From Liolophura sinensis (taxonomy: Eukaryota > Mollusca > Polyplacophora > Chitonida > Chitonidae), in the NCBI RefSeq assembly GCF_032854445.1, contig NC_088301.1:25158402-25222401 (forward strand): a DNA stretch of 64,000 bases, given 5' to 3'. The notes beneath the pieces were generated by a model. It did not search any database. It saw only the letters and a program-made list of their open reading frames with translations, and was not told the DNA's origin. Shown here in pieces: positions 59,677-64,000 of this stretch (positions are counted from its first letter, which is position 1; each line of letters begins with the position of its first letter). The position numbers were made by a program, and so were the translations under genes.

Positions 59677-59928
59677 TTATTTATTTATTTATTTATTTGA
59701 TTGGTGGTTTTCGCCGAACTCAAGAATATTTCACTTATATTACGACGGCCAGCATTATGGTGGGAGGAAACCAGGCAGAGCCCGGGGGAAACACACGACC
59801 ATCCGCGGGTTGTTGTCAGCCCTCCCACTTATGGCCGGAGAGGAAACCAGCATGAGCTGGACTTGAACTCTCAGCGACCGCATTGGTGAAAGGCTCTAGT
59901 GCGCTAATCAACTGTGCCACAGAGTGCA
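59677..59928 (-). repeat. SINE family A copy upstream of PTBP
   Basis: Near full length; the head carries a deletion (aggctctagtgcgctaatca) but ends at the usual gagccac-like boundary. It is the only clear SINE in 55.2-64 kb. Confidence 0.8.
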
Positions 59929-62900
59929 GTATTTAAATGCAGTATTTGATCTAAAAAGCGCATTTTTCCAGTCCTGAAAAAGTGCTGAAACTTTTTCCCT
60001 TTACAACCTTTTCCAATGAGCCAAGATCAATAGAGCTTTCAACATTGGGCAAAATGAGTATCCCAGTTACGGATGGAATTCTAAATCATATACAACATAA
60101 TCTTAAAAATACTTCCACAGCATATTAGCACCTAGCTAGAATAGGTCATAAATTCTACTCCATCACCGACTGGACGAAACTAGCACATATGTACGTGTCA
60201 TGCCTACAAGTAATATCCCTATGAACTCCTTTGCCCTTATACCAGCATGCATAAAACAGCCCTCATTTACCAGCAGGACATAATTTACAAAAGTGGCAAT
60301 TAGAAACGGAGGGTCCACTTTTATCTAATGTTACAGCGCTTATGTCCCGATATCTCTGCCCTTCTAACAAAATCCTGATATTGCCATCCTCTGCGGTTTT
60401 CAGCGTATCGCTCATTCCAGCTATATTTTCTATCATATCAGTTATGACAATTATCTTACAATCAGTCTGAAATGCCTCATTATACAGCTTAATAGGGAAC
60501 CATCATCCAGAGGCTTTTTTCACCCGGTCCCCAGACAATACAGATACAGAACGGTGCCACGTGTAATCTTTTAATGGACCAGGTTTTTATTTCATTTACC
60601 CCAGATAACACATGTCAGGGAGTGGAGAGTGTCCAGTCATTACATTGAGCTGGTCAGTTCTGGTCAGCACGAGCCCATCAGACTGCTTGTATTTCAATTA
60701 CCCTTCATCTTTCTGGGATAAAGTATTGATTGTTTAATTATTTCCATTTAACACATGTGGCTTGGGGGGAAACATGACGGAAACAATTCGCCTTTGTAAT
60801 AAGCCTAAAGATCAGTAACTCTGCATGGAGCATTTCAAGAGTTAAATATGACTGCAGTAGATTAACCCTTACCCAACAGTAACAGCTATTAGCTCAGCAT
60901 GGCTTGACTTAGTCCCTATCATGATCCACTTGTTGTCGCACGGGACAGACAGCCCTGAATGGAAGGATCCTACATGCCCAACCTCCAATTACCCTTTCCC
61001 GCGACAACGTTACTTTCCATTCCATTCTCAGTAAAAGCAATTGTGAAGTCACGATGTTACCGAACATACGTAACCAAAGTGTGGGACATTCTGTTCACCT
61101 ACTTGCACCAAATGATTATTACTGTTCGGATGTGTGTTCTTGACTGACAGTTTAGAAATTTCCAAAATCAGTTTAAATTGCAAAATTACACTGTAAACAA
61201 TCAATAAGGATCTTTCCTTTTTGTTTTTCAAGATAACTTTCAATTTTGATCAGATTAAACTATCAACCTGACGTGCTAAGCTTGCTAAAAAAACGTCAAA
61301 AACAAGAAAGAAGGGCCCAAATCAAATTTTTTATTGCCTAAATTGCTTTCAACAATCTTTTTTAAACAAGAAAAAAAAATCTCACTGTATGGTTTAAATA
61401 AAGTAGAAAACTGGATAGCGTGGATTAAACAATTCACTTTGCCACGTGTGTACATACATGTATATGAAAGAATCTAGACTTGGTTTAAATCGTATTTTCT
61501 TTCCCTAGCTCAGGAACAATCCTAAGCTACAGAAAAAATCAGTAAGCGCTCAATTTCATCCTAAAACCTTGTTAGTCAAAGGCTGGCTGGCTACAGCAAG
61601 AATGCTTTAAGAAAGCATTTCATAATAGTGCAGTTAATTAAATCAAATACATATATGACTAAATCTGTTTCCATACAAAAGAGTCTCTTTCTCAGTTGGC
61701 AGCCCAAGGTAAGTGGAAATTTCTCATGGAAAGCCACCATAAATTAGTTAGGCTGAGGGAACAGACTTTGTGGAAGAGCAAATACCCAGACTTCTAAATC
61801 CTTTGAAATATGAAAACTTTTCTAATCATCTACATATTCACACAGCTTAAACACAAGGTCAATTTTTCATATATTTAAATAAATTTTGCTAAAAATTGCT
61901 GTGTTTATTCCCATATACTGGGTTGATATTACTTTTGGGCAATAGTTGGAAATGTTGAGAAATTGAGATAAATATGTTACCTGTGTAGATATATGTGTCA
62001 GTAAGTGTGTTTATTTATCTACAAGTTAGTCCATAAATCCAAACTATCACATGATTATGCTGAAATGTGAAAGCCTGGTGCAGAACCCAACACCTGGAGA
62101 ATAATCTTCAAGGGAGTTAATTCTGTTGGTACTTGTGTTAAGCAAGTGTAAAAGATGCAGATAATGCTTTTTGCAAACAAATAAGACCAAAGTCAACAGC
62201 AATGATTTGTTGAAAATCTGAAAGCAACTTTGAGGGCTACGGCAAGTATAACAGCTACCTGCACAAACAGGAAGAACACAACACTCCTGATTTATCTCTG
62301 GTTGGCCTATGGTTCAAAGCATGCTCTTATTGGCATTTCTGAACGAACGATAACGCTACAATCCTGGTCACTTGAGAGATTTATATTGGAAATACCGGTG
62401 GTCCCCTCTCCGACATAAACTGAAACACAGGAACAAGTGTCTCATAGAGACAATCCCTGTCCAACCTGTTCATCGTATTAGAGATGTAACTAGAGATAAT
62501 GAAACTGTTCGGGTTGGACTAGCTAAGCTCGCATCACCAGGGCGGGAAAAAAAAAATTTCTCCATCCAATATCAGGAGGGCTGAAAACAGATGCCGTTCG
62601 AGGCAGAAATTAGCTGGCTGAATAGCGAAGCACCTGTCACCAAGCTCTGTTTTCAAGCATACGCCATCGTCATTCCACTATGCGCAGCTATCAATGGCAG
62701 AGAAATGAAGCTTTTGTAACCGGGCACGCAGACATCCTGCACAGCAGTCAATAATCTCTCCACTCTTTCAGCATGGATGACGGGCTGTTACTAGCTTCAT
62801 GTCCCATTTCATCCTCTAGACCCTTTACCACACTGCACAAACATGTACATTACCACTCTCCACAGATTGCAATTTCGCATTTTTCGTTCTTTTTTTTCTT

Positions 62901-64000
62901 TCCTTCAGATTTTACCCTGAGTAACATCTGACATCACTATCCTGTTACATCTCATCACTCTGCTCCAAGTTTTGCCGGCAGTCCCAGCCGTGTGACATCC
63001 CTGCTCACGTTCCACAAATCTAACAGAGAACCCGAGTTAACAGGATAGCTTAGAATCCATTAGAGGGACTGTCATACTTAAAAAAAACTCTGCTGCTACT
63101 CAGACTCAAGTGCTGAAGTCAGCAAAAATTGTCAACACCTGTATTATGTTAATAAAGTTAAACATGTACATATTTCTCCTAATCTGGCATGAAAGTAAAC
63201 ATAGTGAAGAAGATTAGGTGACAACTTTAGATGCATGTAATTTTTTAATTGAAAAAAAAAACTTAAAATGCGCTAAATAATACCCTTCAGCCATATAAAA
63301 CCACAGCTGCAAGAAATGGTCCGTTGACAAGTTAATGGAGGCACAGGCCCAACGACCTTGAAAAAGTACAAAAGTCAAGGTGAATGAAAAACAGGGTTCT
63401 TTTACCAGAGTATTCGCACATGTATTGCCTGTTTGATTAAGCTCAAGAGACATTACCTTAAAGCCTGTGACAAACATGACATCATGACGCTGAAGGTAAC
63501 ACAAAATGAACAAGGTTCTTCCGAACACACTTGTGTACGTGTGATGTAAGTTTTGTAAACATTCCATACATAGAAAATGGAGGACAGGTGGACAATTTTA
63601 ACCAAGGAGTAACAGTAGATGCATTTAAATTTTGTGCCTAGGCAGAAAAACTCCCCAGTCCCTCATCCTCCCTCCCCCCCCCCCCCCCCCCCACCAATCC
63701 CTAAACAGCACAAGAATACCAATATGGCTTAATTAGGTAGAGCAATCCACCTTGCTTTTCATGCCCTTACCACTATAGCTTGGTCATTAACTGAAATCTT
63801 GCTGAAGAAGGCTGGCTAAGAGGCATGAAGCTAAAGACAAGCAATCATCCATATTAATAACAACCAAACAGTCACTGGACTTGTCCCCCAAGACTCTTGA
63901 ACCCTGAAGCCACAGCACCTGATCCCAATTGTTAGGGCACTGATTGGTTAAGACGGATAGTGCAAAGTAGCAGTCACAAGTGGTGATCAAACATACAATT
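59929..64000. other. Unique non-coding sequence at right edge
   Basis: No exon, RNA gene or SINE recognised. 60300-60800 looks complex and homeobox-motif rich (caattaccc, tttaattatttcc), and a C-run (63674-63692) is present. A PTBP promoter could lie here or beyond; no core promoter identified. Confidence 0.4.

Overview
This is a nuclear window from an animal. It is AT-rich, has intron-dominated genes with canonical GT-AG splice sites, and carries many tRNA-derived SINEs and minisatellites. The most abundant SINE pairs a tRNA-like head with a TTTATTTATTTGATTGG tail. That, plus the many 'tacatgta' tracts, suggests a lophotrochozoan, most likely a mollusc. This is an inference from repeat style; no species is claimed. 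Nothing prokaryotic, viral or CRISPR-like was seen.

Two protein-coding genes can be reconstructed exon by exon, lying tail to tail. (1) + strand, 815-6270: the 3' part of METTL4, an MT-A70 adenine-N6 methyltransferase. Six exons with consistent phases give the last ~270 residues, including the DPPW catalytic motif and the ELFARNL...GWISWGNE motif. The N-terminal ~200 residues lie left of the window or were not recognised. A polyadenylation signal follows at 6379. (2) - strand, 55126-12503: an essentially complete PTBP gene (polypyrimidine tract-binding protein; PTBP1/hephaestus family). Eighteen coding exons over ~43 kb sum to 1638 nt, or 545 residues with four RRMs. The 34-nt exon at 16652-16685 matches, in length and reading frame, the vertebrate PTBP1 exon whose skipping drives autoregulatory nonsense-mediated decay.

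Layout: 1-6400 METTL4 3' half, packed with SINEs, a long foldback repeat and a triplicated 3' splice site. 6400-9500 intergenic, with SINEs, a TA microsatellite and a degenerate ~200-bp satellite. About 9500-12503 probable PTBP 3' UTR (end uncertain), with a very strong G-quadruplex motif near the stop codon. 12503-55155 PTBP exons and introns, with SINEs, a hairpin element and several minisatellites (30, 42, ~130 and ~140 bp periods). 55156-64000 upstream sequence or 5' intron, with one SINE and no recognisable exon.

The most interesting signals concern RNA processing: the conserved autoregulatory 34-nt exon, two phase-symmetric cassette-like exons (21 and 87 nt) in the RRM2-RRM3 linker, two places where repeats have copied or engulfed a 3' splice site, a foldback just upstream of an RRM4 exon, and G-tract motifs on the PTBP transcript strand. 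I did not find a novel multi-gene system.
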